From positions 22,566-86,565 of the forward strand of contig JAIUPH010000034.1 in assembly GCA_020161065.1 (NCBI GenBank): DNA of 64,000 bases, in the 5' to 3' direction. The position numbers were made by a program, and so were the translations under genes. Positions 54,844 through 63,913 of the stretch are shown here, in pieces. The notes beneath the pieces are model-generated. The model had not been told where the DNA came from. It did not search any database and saw nothing but the letters and a program-made list of their open reading frames with translations. The stretch comes from Pseudomonadota bacterium. Its GTDB lineage: Bacteria; Pseudomonadota; Gammaproteobacteria; Burkholderiales; Burkholderiaceae_C. Each line of letters starts with the position of its first letter. Position 1 is the stretch's first letter.

Positions 54844-56568
54844 TCAGTTGCGGAACTGCATGGCATGCAGGCGCGCGTACAACCCGGCGCGGACCAGCAG
54901 CTCGGCGTGGCTGCCCTGCTCGACCAGGCGGCCGCCGTCGAGCACCAGCACGCGGTCGGCATGCTCGATGGTGGCCAGGCGGTGCGCGATCACCAGCGTC
55001 GTGCGGCCTTGCATCAGGCGCTCCAGCGCGTCCTGCACGGCGCGCTCGCTCTCGGCGTCCAGCGCCGAGGTGGCTTCGTCGAGGATGAGGATGGGCGCGT
55101 CCTTGTACACCGCGCGCGCGATCGCCAGCCGCTGCCGCTGGCCGCCCGAGAGCTGGCTGCCGTTGTGGCCCACCAGCGTCTGCAGGCCCTGCGGCAGCGC
55201 GTTGACGAAGTCCAGCAGGTTGGCCGCGCGCAGCGCCTCGCGCACGCGCGGCTCGTCGACGTCGTCACCGAGTGCCACGTTGGCGGCCACGCTGTCGTTG
55301 AACAGCACCACGTCCTGGCTGACCAGCGCGAACTGGCGGCGCAAGGCGCGCGTGTCCCAGTCGCGCAGCGGCCGGCCGTCGAGGCGGATCTGCCCGGCGC
55401 TGGGCTCGATGAAGCGCGGCAGCAGGTTCACGAGGCTGCTCTTGCCCGCGCCGGAGGGGCCGACCAGCGCGACGGTCTCGCCGCGCTCGATGCGAAGGCT
55501 CAAGGACGCCAGCGCCGGCTCGGCGTCGGCGCGGTAGCGCAAGACCACGTCGTGCAGCTCGATGCGGCCTTCGGCGCGCGCCGGCGCGTGCGTGCCGCCG
55601 GCCTCGAAGGGGCTTTGCTCGATCAGGTCGACGCTGCGCTCCACCGCGGCCAGGCCGCGCGTGATGGGCGCCATCACGTCGGACAAATGCTTGATCGGCT
55701 GCACCAGCAGCAGCATCGCGGTGATGAAGGCGACGAAGCTGCCCACCGACGAGCCGCCGGCGCCGGCCTGCCACAGCGCCACCGCGATGACGGCCGACAG
55801 CGCGAAGGCCGCCAGCATCTGCGTGACCGGCGTGATCGTGGCCGCCGCCACCACCGACTTCAGCAGCAGCCGGCGCAGCAGCCGCGCCTTGTCGGCGAAG
55901 CGCGCCGCCTGCTGCGCGCCGGCGTCGTGCAAGCGCACGATGCGCCAGGCCAGCACGTTTTCTTCCACCACGTAGGCCAGGTCGTCGGTGGCGCCCTGGC
56001 CCAGCACCGTCAGCCGGTGCAGCCGGCGGCCCAGCGTGCGCATCACCAGCGCCAGCGTGGGGAACAGCAGGCCGACGAACAGCGTCAGCGGCCAGTTCAG
56101 CCACAGCAGGTAGCCCAGCAGCGCCAGCAGCGTCAGCGAATCCTTCAGCAGCGTGAGCAGCGCGCCGATCAACTGCGTGGTGCCTTGCTGCACCTCGTAG
56201 ACCAGCGTGTTGGTCAGCTGGCTGGCGGTGTGCGTGGTGTACAGCCCAGGCTCGGCGCGCAGCAGCCGCTCGAACATGTCCTGCCGCAGTTGCAGCACGC
56301 CGTTCTGCGCGGCGCTGGCCAGGCCGTACTGGGCGACGAAGCCGGCCAGCCCGCGCACGAAGAAGAGCGCGATCAACGCCAGCGGAATGCTCCACAGCGG
56401 CAGCGCGCGCGCGGTGAAGCCCTGGTCGAGCAGCGGCTGCAGCAGCGCCGGGATCATCGGCTCGGTGGACGCTCCCACCACGGCGCCCAGGCCGGCCAGC
56501 GCCAGCGCGCGGCGGCCGGACTTCAGGTAGGGGGCGATGCGCGCCAGGCGCTGGGTGATCGAAGCCAT
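54844..56568 (-). CDS. msbA: Lipid A export ABC transporter MsbA
   Basis: A 574-residue half-transporter: six-helix membrane domain (residues 20-320) then an ATPase with Walker [10 protein letters not shown], signature [14 protein letters not shown] and Walker [13 protein letters not shown], with the switch His in IAHRL. It flips lipid A core across the inner membrane and works as a dimer. ATG at 56568 is the first good start. It is divergent from tolB and followed by the AhpD-like gene. Full length. Confidence 0.88.
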   Translation of the reverse strand: MASITQRLARIAPYLKSGRRALALAGLGAVVGASTEPMIPALLQPLLDQGFTARALPLWSIPLALIALFFVRGLAGFVAQYGLASAAQNGVLQLRQDMFERLLRAEPGLYTTHTASQLTNTLVYEVQQGTTQLIGALLTLLKDSLTLLALLGYLLWLNWPLTLFVGLLFPTLALVMRTLGRRLHRLTVLGQGATDDLAYVVEENVLAWRIVRLHDAGAQQAARFADKARLLRRLLLKSVVAAATITPVTQMLAAFALSAVIAVALWQAGAGGSSVGSFVAFITAMLLLVQPIKHLSDVMAPITRGLAAVERSVDLIEQSPFEAGGTHAPARAEGRIELHDVVLRYRADAEPALASLSLRIERGETVALVGPSGAGKSSLVNLLPRFIEPSAGQIRLDGRPLRDWDTRALRRQFALVSQDVVLFNDSVAANVALGDDVDEPRVREALRAANLLDFVNALPQGLQTLVGHNGSQLSGGQRQRLAIARAVYKDAPILILDEATSALDAESERAVQDALERLMQGRTTLVIAHRLATIEHADRVLVLDGGRLVEQGSHAELLVRAGLYARLHAMQFRN

Positions 56569-56707
56569 GCAGTGGAAGGCATGCAGTGGGAGCCATGCGG
56601 CGGCGGCATTATCGCGGCGGCCCCTGCCTACAATCCGCGACGCTGGCCGTTCACCCACCCGTTCAGGTTCAGTGAACCTTTCTTCACCAACGCGATCCAT
56701 CGGGCGC

Positions 56708-57994
56708 ATGCCATCCCGCAGACAGCTTCTTGGCGCGCTCGGCGCGCTGTCCATTCCCTTTGCCGGCGGCCCCGCGGCGGCGCAGTTCCGGGTCGAGATC
56801 TCGGGCATCGGCGCCACCCAGGTGCCCATCGTCGTGGCCAACTTCCGCGACGAGGACAAGGCCGGCACCGCGCTCGGCGCCATCATCCGCGCCGACCTGC
56901 AGCGCAGCGGGCTGTTCCGCGCCGCCGATGCGGCGGGCAGCGCGCTCGACGAGCGCAGCAGCGTCAACACCGCCGACTGGCGCGCGCGCGGCTTCGACGC
57001 GCTGGTGGCCGGCTCGGTCAGCCGCCTGGCCGACGGCCGCTTCGACGTGCGCTACAAGCTGTGGGACGCCGTGCGCGGCGAACAACTGCTGGGCCAGAGC
57101 AAGGTGGTGGTGGCGGCCGACCTGCGCCTGGCCGCGCACCGCGTGGCCGACGAGATCTACCAGGCCATCACCGGCGAGCCCGGCGTCTTCGCCACCCGCA
57201 TCGCCTACGTGGTGCGCAACGGCCGCCGCCACACGCTGCACGTGACCGATGCCGACGGCGAAGGCGGCCAGGTGCCGCTGAACAGCCCCGAGCCCATCAT
57301 CAGCCCGGCCTGGTCGCCCGACGGCAAGGAGCTCGCCTACGTCTCTTTCGAAAGCCAGAAGGCCGTGGTCTGGGTGCAGAACCTGAGCAGCGGCGAGCGG
57401 CGGCAGATCGCCAACTTCCGCGGCTCGAACAGCGCGCCGGCCTGGTCGCCCGACGGCCGCGAGCTGGTGCTGACGCTGTCGACCGCCGGCATCGCCCAGC
57501 TCTTCGTGATGCCGCGCGAAGGCGGCACGCCGCGCCGGCTGACCAGCAGCAACTCGATCGACACCGAGGCCGTCTATGCCCCCGACGGCCGCACGGTGTA
57601 CTTCGTCAGCGACCGCGGCGGCAGCCCGCAGATCTACCGCGTGCCCATCGCCGGCGGCACGCCCGAGCGCGTGACCTTCAGCGGCGCGCACAACATCAGC
57701 CCCGCCATCAGCCCCGACGGCAAGCTGATGGCCTACGTGGCGCGCCAGGGCGGCGGTGCCTTCAAGCTGGCGCTGCTCGATTTGGCGGCCGGCGGCGCGC
57801 CGCGCCTGCTGACCGACACCAGCGACGACGAAAGCCCCAGCTTCGCGCCCAACGGGCGCTTGATCGTCTACACCTCGCGCGAGCGCGGGCGCGACATGTT
57901 GATGACCACCACGCTCGATGGCAAGATCAAGACGCGCCTGGTGAGCAGCGGCGCCGACATGCTGGAGCCGGCCTGGGGCCCGTTCAACCGCTGA
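56708..57994 (+). CDS. tolB: Tol-Pal system protein TolB
   Basis: A 428-residue periplasmic protein. Signal RRQLLGALGALSIPFAGGPAAA, N-terminal domain with VPIVVANFRDEDKA, and C-terminal six-bladed propeller repeats of the type SPEPIISPAWSPDGKELAYVS, SNSAPAWSPDGRELVLTLS and AHNISPAISPDGKLMAYVA in part. TolB links TolA and Pal in outer-membrane invagination. The genes tolQRA that usually precede it are absent; msbA is instead divergent. pal follows 68 nt downstream. Confidence 0.93.
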   Translation: MPSRRQLLGALGALSIPFAGGPAAAQFRVEISGIGATQVPIVVANFRDEDKAGTALGAIIRADLQRSGLFRAADAAGSALDERSSVNTADWRARGFDALVAGSVSRLADGRFDVRYKLWDAVRGEQLLGQSKVVVAADLRLAAHRVADEIYQAITGEPGVFATRIAYVVRNGRRHTLHVTDADGEGGQVPLNSPEPIISPAWSPDGKELAYVSFESQKAVVWVQNLSSGERRQIANFRGSNSAPAWSPDGRELVLTLSTAGIAQLFVMPREGGTPRRLTSSNSIDTEAVYAPDGRTVYFVSDRGGSPQIYRVPIAGGTPERVTFSGAHNISPAISPDGKLMAYVARQGGGAFKLALLDLAAGGAPRLLTDTSDDESPSFAPNGRLIVYTSRERGRDMLMTTTLDGKIKTRLVSSGADMLEPAWGPFNR

Positions 57995-58062
57995 AGCGCG
58001 CCGGCCCGCTTGCGTTCTCGCGTTCACGCGTTTTTCTCTTTCCCACGGCCCAGGAGATGCCC

Positions 58063-58626
58063 ATGACCTTCAAGCCCGTTTCTTCGCTGTCCGCGCTGGC
58101 CTGCGCCGTCTTGCTGGCCGGCTGTGCTTCCGGCGTCAAGCTCAACGAGACGCCCGTCGAATCGCGCACGCCCACGGTCGTCAACGCCGATGCCGCGGGC
58201 AAGGGCGCCGGCGCCAACACCTCGCCCACGGCGCAGTCGCAGGTGGCGTCGGTCGACCTCACCAAGGGCGCCGGTGCCGGCACCGCTTCGCAATCGCAGA
58301 TCGCGCGCGTCGTCTACTTCGACTTCGACAGCTTCGTCGTCAAGGACGAGTTCAGGCCCGTCGTCGAAGGCAACGCCCGGCTGCTGGTGGCCAACAAGCA
58401 GCGCCACATGGTGGTGGAAGGCCACACCGACGACCGCGGCAGCCGCGAATACAACCTGGCGCTCGGCCAGAAGCGCGCCGAGGCGGTGGCCCGCTCGCTG
58501 GCACTGCTGGGCGTCGGCCCGGCGCAGGTGGAGGCGGTGAGCTACGGCGAGGAGCGCCCCGCGGCGCAGGGCGAGAACGAAGACGCCTGGGCCAAGAACC
58601 GCCGCGCCGAGCTGAAGGACCGATGA
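58063..58626 (+). CDS. pal: Peptidoglycan-associated lipoprotein Pal
   Basis: A 187-residue OmpA-like lipoprotein. The start ATG at 58063 is used because AGGAG (58052-58056) lies 6 nt upstream; an in-frame ATG at 58057 is too close. Lipobox LLAGC, an unstructured linker, then the OmpA domain VVYFDFDSFVVKDEF ... VVEGHTDDRGSREYNLALGQKRA in part, the peptidoglycan-binding segment. Works with TolB. cpoB starts 1 nt after its stop. Confidence 0.93.
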   Translation: MTFKPVSSLSALACAVLLAGCASGVKLNETPVESRTPTVVNADAAGKGAGANTSPTAQSQVASVDLTKGAGAGTASQSQIARVVYFDFDSFVVKDEFRPVVEGNARLLVANKQRHMVVEGHTDDRGSREYNLALGQKRAEAVARSLALLGVGPAQVEAVSYGEERPAAQGENEDAWAKNRRAELKDR

Positions 58627-58627
58627 G

Positions 58628-59422
58628 ATGAGGCCTTGCTGGCGGCTGCTGGCGGCGTGCGCGCTGTCCACCACGGCGCTGGTCGGCGCGCCGGCGCGCG
58701 CCGGCCTGTTCGACGACGACGAGGCGCGCAAGGCCATCCTCGACCTGCGCGCGCGCATCACGCAGACCGACGAGCAGTCCAAGGCGCGCAGCGCCGAGCT
58801 GGCCGCCAGCAACGCCCAGTTGCTGGAGCAGGTGAAGGTCTTGCAGCGCAGCCTGCTCGACCTGAACACCCAGCTCGAACTGCTGCGCGGCGACATGGCC
58901 AGGCTGCGCGGCAGCGACGAGCAGTTGCAACGCGACCTGGCCGAGCTGCAGAAGCGCCAGCGCGACCTCGGCCAAAGCGTGGACGAGCGCGTGCGCAAGC
59001 TCGAACCCGTGCGCGTGACGGTCGACGGCCGCGAGTTCAACGCCGACCCCGACGAGCGCAAGGCCTACGACGACGCCGTGGCGTTGATGCGCAGCGGCGA
59101 CTTCGACAAGGCCGCCCCGGCGCTGGCCGCCTTCCAGCGCCGCTACCCGGCCAGCGGCTACGCTGATTCTGCGCGTTATTGGCTGGGCAACGCGCAATAC
59201 GCGCGGCGCGACTACAAGGAAGCCATCGCCACCTTCCGCGCCTTCGTCAGCGCCGCGCCCGAGCACCCGCGCGCCGCCGAGGCGCTGCTGGCGCTGGCCA
59301 ACAGCCAGGCCGAGATGAAGGACCCCAAGGCCGCACGCAAGACGCTGGACGAGCTGATCAAGGCCTACCCCAAGTCCGAGGCCGCGCAGGCCGGCAAGGA
59401 ACGTCTCGCTTCGCTGAAGTAA
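58628..59422 (+). CDS. cpoB: Tol-Pal coordinator CpoB (YbgF)
   Basis: A 264-residue periplasmic protein. Signal peptide (LLAACALSTTALVGAPARA), a coiled-coil segment (QSKARSAELAASNAQLLEQV, then LLDLNTQLELLRGDMARL) and C-terminal TPR repeats (YDDAVALMRSGDFDKAAPALAAFQRRYP, ALLALANSQAEMKDPKAARKTL in part). CpoB trimerises and coordinates peptidoglycan synthesis with outer-membrane constriction. It ends the tolB-pal-cpoB run, with its gene one base after pal. Confidence 0.92.
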   Translation: MRPCWRLLAACALSTTALVGAPARAGLFDDDEARKAILDLRARITQTDEQSKARSAELAASNAQLLEQVKVLQRSLLDLNTQLELLRGDMARLRGSDEQLQRDLAELQKRQRDLGQSVDERVRKLEPVRVTVDGREFNADPDERKAYDDAVALMRSGDFDKAAPALAAFQRRYPASGYADSARYWLGNAQYARRDYKEAIATFRAFVSAAPEHPRAAEALLALANSQAEMKDPKAARKTLDELIKAYPKSEAAQAGKERLASLK

Positions 59423-59427
59423 GACAG

Positions 59428-59447
59428 GCGCGATCCTAGAATCGCGC
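59428..59447. other. Hairpin enclosing a candidate -10 element
   Basis: GCGCGAT (59428-59434) and ATCGCGC (59441-59447) form a 7-bp stem whose loop contains CCTAGA of TAGAAT (59437-59442). It lies just after cpoB and before the YeeE/YedE gene; either a terminator-like hairpin or the promoter of that gene. The following 59455-59530 contains the GC-rich repetitive stretch with GCCCCCCGAGGGGGC common to this bacterial group. Confidence 0.4.
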
Positions 59448-59531
59448 AGATGCTTCGCCCCCACGCTCACTCCGTTCGCTGCCCCCCGAGGGGGCGCTCA
59501 ATGCCCTTCGGGCGGCCGGGCGGGCATTGAG

Positions 59532-60647
59532 ATGCAGGAATCCGACCTTCCCGGCCTGGTGCAGCAGGTGTTGTGGGCCAGCTTCGCGCTGGCCGTGGTC
59601 TTCGGCGCCATCGCGCAGCGCACGCACTTCTGCACGATGGGCGCGGTGGCCGACATCGTCAACATCGGCGACTGGGCGCGCATGCGCATGTGGGCGCTGG
59701 CGCTGGGCGTGGCGATGCTGGGCTTCAACGCGATGGTGGCGCTGGGCTGGGTCGAGGCGAAGAACAGCATCTACGCAGCGCCGCGGCTGCTGTGGCTGTC
59801 CAACGCGCTCGGCGGGCTGCTGTTCGGCTTCGGCATGGTGCTGGCCTCGGGCTGCGGCAGCAAGACGCTGGTGCGCATCGGCGGCGGCAACCTGAAGTCG
59901 CTGGTGGTCTTCATGATGCTGGGCCTCAGCGCCTACATGACGCTGCGCGGGCTGACGGCCGTCTGGCGCGTGGCCACGGTCGATGCGGCCGCGCTCACGC
60001 TGGCGCCGGGGCAGGACCTGCCCTCGCTGCTGGCCGCCGCCACCGGCGCCTCGCGTCAAGCGTTGGCCCTGGGCGTCGGCGGCGTGCTCGGGCTGGCGCT
60101 GGTGGCCTTTGCGCTGGCGCGGCGCGAAGGCCGCAGCGGCGACGTGCTGCTGGGCGGCGTGGGCATCGGCGCGGTGATCGCCGCGGTGTGGTGGGTGTCG
60201 GGCCGGCTGGGCTACCTGCCCGAGCATCCGCAGACGCTGGAGCCCACCTTCCTGGCCACCAACTCGCGCAGCATGGAGTCCTTGAGCTTCGTCTCGCCGG
60301 TGGCCTATGCGCTGGACTGGCTGATCCTCTACAGCGACAAGAGCAAGACGCTGACCATCGGCATCGTCAGCGTGTTCGGCGTCATCGTCGGCTCGGGCCT
60401 CGTCGCGCTGCTCACGCGCAGCTTCCGCTGGGAAGGCTTCGGCGGCGTGGAAGACACCGCCAACCACCTGGCCGGCGCCGCGCTGATGGGCGTGGGCGGC
60501 GTCACCGCGATGGGCTGCACCATCGGCCAGGGCTTGTCGGGCGTGTCGACGCTGGCCATCGGCAGCTTCATCGCGCTGGCCGCCATCATCGTCGGCGCCG
60601 TGCTGGGCCTGCGCTGGCAGACCTGGCGCCTCGAACGTTCGCTTTGA
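59532..60647 (+). CDS. YeeE/YedE-family sulfur transporter
   Basis: A 371-residue membrane protein with about ten hydrophobic segments. Family signatures include QRTHFCTMGAVADI (residues ~29-42) and the two cysteine segments LASGCGSKTLVRIGGGN and VTAMGCTIGQGLSG, which line the pore of the thiosulfate transporter TsuA. Sulfur-compound uptake is therefore likely. It lies between cpoB and tcdA, where no transporter is expected from the standard gene order; a CysB-like regulator lies 55 kb away in the window. Confidence 0.87.
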   Translation: MQESDLPGLVQQVLWASFALAVVFGAIAQRTHFCTMGAVADIVNIGDWARMRMWALALGVAMLGFNAMVALGWVEAKNSIYAAPRLLWLSNALGGLLFGFGMVLASGCGSKTLVRIGGGNLKSLVVFMMLGLSAYMTLRGLTAVWRVATVDAAALTLAPGQDLPSLLAAATGASRQALALGVGGVLGLALVAFALARREGRSGDVLLGGVGIGAVIAAVWWVSGRLGYLPEHPQTLEPTFLATNSRSMESLSFVSPVAYALDWLILYSDKSKTLTIGIVSVFGVIVGSGLVALLTRSFRWEGFGGVEDTANHLAGAALMGVGGVTAMGCTIGQGLSGVSTLAIGSFIALAAIIVGAVLGLRWQTWRLERSL

Positions 60648-60652
60648 GCGTT

Positions 60653-61513
60653 ATGACCGACGCTGCCGGCGCCGGCGCCGCCGGCCCAGGCGACGAGGCC
60701 GACGAAGCCGACCTCGAGCGCCGCTTCGGCGGCCTGCGGCGGCTGTACGGCGACGCCGGCTACGCGCGCATCCGCGCCGCGCGCGTCGCGGTGGTCGGCT
60801 TGGGCGGCGTCGGCTCGTGGACCGTGGAGGCGCTGGCGCGCAGCGGCGTCGCCGCGCTGACGCTGATCGACCTCGACCACGTGGCCGAATCCAACATCAA
60901 CCGCCAGGTGCAGGCGACGACGCCCACGCTGGGCCAAAGCAAGGCGCAGGCGCTGGCCGAGCGCATCGCGCTGATCCACCCGGGCTGCCGCGTGACGGCG
61001 GTGGAAGACTTCGTCGAGCCCGGCAACTGGCCGGCCCTGCTGCCGGCGCCGGTGGACGTGCTGGTCGACGCCTGCGACCAGGTGCGCGCCAAGGCGGCGC
61101 TGGCGGCCTGGGCGATCGCGGGGCGCCGTCCGCTGGTCTGCGTGGGCGCCGCCGGCGGCAAGCGCCAGGCGCAGCAGGTGGCCGTGGCCGACCTCGCCGA
61201 GACCACGCACGACCCGCTGCTGGCCAGCCTGCGCCAGCGCCTGCGCCAGGCCGGCACGGCGCCGCGCAGCGGGCCGATCGGAGTGCGCTGCGTGTTCTCG
61301 CGCGAGAGCGTCCAACGTCCCACGCAAGCCGGCTGCGAGGTCGACGGCATCGGCACCGTCGGCGCCCCCGGCGCCGCGCTGGCCTGCGCCGGCTATGGAT
61401 CGAGCGTGACCGTCACCGCCACCTTCGGCCTGGTGGCCGCCGGCGAGGTGCTGGCGCGGCTGGTCGCGGCGCCCGCCGCTGGCCGGTCGGGGCCTGCGGA
61501 TTCATGGCTATAA
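60653..61513 (+). CDS. tcdA: tRNA threonylcarbamoyladenosine dehydratase
   Basis: A 286-residue E1-like enzyme that cyclises t6A37 in tRNAs to ct6A. ATP-binding loop AVVGLGGVGSWTVEAL, catalytic-region DACDQVRAKAAL, and the late segment VCVGAAGGKRQA. An acidic/Gly-rich start of 25 residues is unusual. ATG at 60653. The stop TAA is inside the tRNA promoter -10 box; the enzyme acts on tRNA-Lys among others, whose two genes directly follow. Confidence 0.92.
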   Translation: MTDAAGAGAAGPGDEADEADLERRFGGLRRLYGDAGYARIRAARVAVVGLGGVGSWTVEALARSGVAALTLIDLDHVAESNINRQVQATTPTLGQSKAQALAERIALIHPGCRVTAVEDFVEPGNWPALLPAPVDVLVDACDQVRAKAALAAWAIAGRRPLVCVGAAGGKRQAQQVAVADLAETTHDPLLASLRQRLRQAGTAPRSGPIGVRCVFSRESVQRPTQAGCEVDGIGTVGAPGAALACAGYGSSVTVTATFGLVAAGEVLARLVAAPAAGRSGPADSWL

Positions 61514-61514
61514 T
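61509..61514 (+). promoter_or_regulatory. -10 box of the tRNA-Lys transcription unit
   Basis: TATAAT, a consensus -10 box, overlaps the tcdA stop and lies 17 nt before the first tRNA-Lys. No convincing -35 box; the strong -10 suits a stable RNA promoter. Confidence 0.65.
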
Positions 61515-61531
61515 GCGCGGCTCTGCGGATG

Positions 61532-61607
61532 GGGTCGTTAGCTCAGTCGGTAGAGCAGCGGACTTTTAATCCGTTGGTCGCAGGTTCGAATCCTGCACGA
61601 CCCACCA
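61532..61607 (+). tRNA. tRNA-Lys (anticodon TTT)
   Basis: A 76-nt cloverleaf with CCA encoded. Acceptor GGGTCGT pairs with ACGACCC; D arm TAGCTCAGTCGGTAGAGCA-type; anticodon loop CTTTTAA with anticodon TTT at 61565-61567; T-loop GTTCGAATC. It decodes AAA/AAG. Confidence 0.97.
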
Positions 61608-61641
61608 AGATCGTGCAGGGCCGTCCAGGCGCACGGTTTTC

Positions 61642-61717
61642 GGGCTCTTAGCTCAGTTGGTAGAGCAGCGGACTCTTAATCCGTTGGTCGTAGGTTCGAA
61701 TCCTACAGGGCCCACCA
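61642..61717 (+). tRNA. tRNA-Lys (anticodon CTT)
   Basis: A 76-nt cloverleaf with CCA encoded, 34 nt after the first. Acceptor GGGCTCT pairs with AGGGCCC through one G-T; anticodon loop CTCTTAA with CTT; most of the rest is the same as the first gene, as after a duplication. It decodes AAG. Confidence 0.96.
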
Positions 61718-61745
61718 AACACCTCAACGGATAAGACGTTGAAAA

Positions 61746-61919
61746 TCAACGGCCTAGCGGCGACGCTAGGCCGTTTTGCTTATTGCCGCCGCCGCCGGAA
61801 ATACCGAGTTTCTGGACCTTGGCACAAAGCTGGCACAACGGAAGACTGGCGATGAACCGATCCAACCGGGTCATCTGTGTTTCGTAGCCCGTCGGGTCTG
61901 CCGCCGGCGTTTTCACCAT
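61746..61919 (-). pseudogene. Truncated second gene of the methyltransferase operon
   Basis: A frame of 57 codons starts with ATG at 61919, 15 nt after the methyltransferase stop. The first ~28 residues (MVKTPAADPTGYETQMTRLD) look like a real protein start; the rest runs through the tRNA terminator region and reads as non-coding. So the next gene of the operon, perhaps the restriction subunit of a type III system, has probably been cut off at the tRNA-Lys boundary. Speculative. Confidence 0.35.
61748..61781 (+). terminator. Rho-independent terminator of the tRNA-Lys unit
   Basis: A perfect 11-bp stem AACGGCCTAGC (61748-61758) with GCTAGGCCGTT (61765-61775), loop GGCGAC, then TTGCTTATTG. Good terminator 31 nt after the second tRNA. 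Confidence 0.85.
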
Positions 61920-61934
61920 CTGGAGCAACCTGCT

Positions 61935-63896
61935 TCAGTTCACCCCGAACACCTTCATGACCTCATCGCCCAGGTGATTGATCACCTTCACCGCGATGCG
62001 CCCGGTCTTCGGCTTCTCGAACGGGCGCGACACGTCGCTGTTGAGCGTGGCCCAAGCCTCGGCGTCGATCTCGGCCTTCAGCGTCGTCTTCAGCGCCTTG
62101 TACGGGTCGGATGCACCCAGGAAGTAGGCCTGACGGACGAAGAAGCTCTCTTCGTTGTACGCGGTGTCGATCATCCACAGCGCGATGCTGTCGGTGCCGC
62201 CGCTTTCGATCTCGCCGGTCTGCGGGCGGAACACGTCCACGCCCTTCACGCGCACGCGCACCTGGCCGTCGGCTGAACCACCCACGACGGGCTCGATGCG
62301 GATGTCGGGTTCGCCGAACACCACGAACAGGTTGCCCGCGCCCGTCGTCTTCAGCTCACCTGCCATGTGCAGGTCGGGGTTCATGCGGGCCTTCAGCACC
62401 GGCACGCGGCCCAGCTTCTCGAACTCGGCCGCGTGCGCCTCGTAGTTGAAGGCGCAGGCGATCAGCACGTCGAAGCCGGCGTCGGCCGCTTCGCGGGCGG
62501 CGCCCACCAGGTCTGGCCGTGAGACGGTGCCGAACTCGGGGCCGAAGAAGATGGCGGCTCGGCGCTCCTTCTCACCCTCCATGTAGCGCCCTTCGGCGCA
62601 GATGTATTCGCCCGGCCAGCCGACGATGCTGGTGAAGCTGATGCGATCGGCCTTGTGCGCCTGTTGCACGCCGGCTGCCTTCAGGTTCTCCAGCATCACG
62701 GACGCGAAGTCCGCCTTGGCTTCGTACTCGGCCTTGGGTTGCCGCACGCCGTCGATCAACCCGTCGTCGATGGCAAAAGCCAGCGTACGGTGCGGGCTGA
62801 GCGAGTCCACGGTGAACGGGCCGGCCACGCGCACGCGCTTCTTGTCCTCGTAGGGCTTGTCGTAAAGGTACTCGCTCTCGGCCTTGGCCGCGATCGAGGC
62901 GTCGATCTCGCGCTGGCGCTCGATGCGAGCGGCCCACCAGTCGGCGTGCAGCTTCTTGGCCTTGTCGCTCCACTTGGCGTCCGCGTCGCGCGGGATCTGC
63001 CAGTCCTGCCAGTCCTTCTTGAGGGCAACGTTCAGCGCCTCGCGCAGCGGCTCCAGCTTCCTCTGCGCGGTCTCCCAGATCACGTCGATCTCGGCGTTGT
63101 TAGCGATGCTTTTCAATGAGATTCGCGGCATGCGCTGATAGACGAAGCCCTGGCGGATGTTGCCGCGCGTTGCTTGGCTGCTTGGCACGCTGCGCGTGAT
63201 TTCAGCTTCCTTGCGCTGCCCTTCAGGGGTGTCGGCGAGCAAGTAGTAGGGATAGCGAGCGCCCATGATGCGTGCGCGCGCGAGCGCCAGTGCCACGCGA
63301 GAAGTGTCCATCGTTATCCACCGACGGCCCCATTGCTCAGCCGCATAGGCTGTGGTGCCAGATCCGCACGTAGGATCGACAACGAGGTCACCGGGATCCG
63401 TGGTCATCAGTAGGCAACGCTCAATCGCGCGCACATCCGTTTGAACGACGTACACGCGTTCGACACCGAATCCGCCGGGCCGAATATCGGACCAAACGCT
63501 GTTTACCGCCTTGAAGGGGAAAAGGTCGAAATAGACCTTCCAGCGCAACGACTTTCCGATGGGATGCAACTTGTCGGCCTTGGCCAAACGCTGGAGTCCT
63601 GTAATGGGCGTCTGCCAACCATAGTTGCCGGGTGGCGAGAATGGAGCGCCTTGAAAGTTGAACTGATAGTCAGTGGTCTGACTTCGGCTCTGCGAGAACG
63701 TTGGCCAGAGCCTCAGGATCCGCCCTTCGGGCAGCGGCGCGAGGCGTTCCTTTTGCTTCACCGACAGGTCAACTAGTTCGCCGTTCTCTTTCTCAATGCA
63801 GATGAATCGCTCATTCGGATTCTCGAATGGATCAGCATCAACAAAGACGTCTCGGTACTTAAGGCAACGCTGCAAAAGGTCAGCCGCTCGCGTCAA
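61935..63896 (-). pseudogene. mod: Type III-like DNA adenine methyltransferase, 5' truncated
   Basis: 653 residues matching the C-terminal two-thirds of a Mod-like N6-adenine methyltransferase. The SAM-binding motif I is present (DLVVDPTCGSGTTAYAAEQWG, residues ~183-203 in part), as are ALARARIMGARYPYYLLAD and the long C-terminal domain characteristic of this group (~950 residues in full). The catalytic (D/N)PP(Y/W) motif, which precedes motif I in beta-type enzymes, is not in the retained part, so it lay in the lost N-terminus. The break at about 63900 is next to an IS5-family transposase start. Probably inactive. Confidence 0.75.
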
Positions 63897-63913
63897 TTGG
63901 ACGTTATCAACCG

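Noticed and set aside
53161-58626. A single 1821-codon open frame on the + strand across the sigma factor, msbA, tolB and pal genes
   Set aside because: High GC makes stops rare. The first part is antisense to clear genes and the last part is just pal; composition and motif content support the annotated genes instead.
61642-61717. tRNA-Lys 3' end as a duplicated attachment site
   Set aside because: No second copy of the tRNA 3' end other than the neighbouring tRNA gene is present inside the window.
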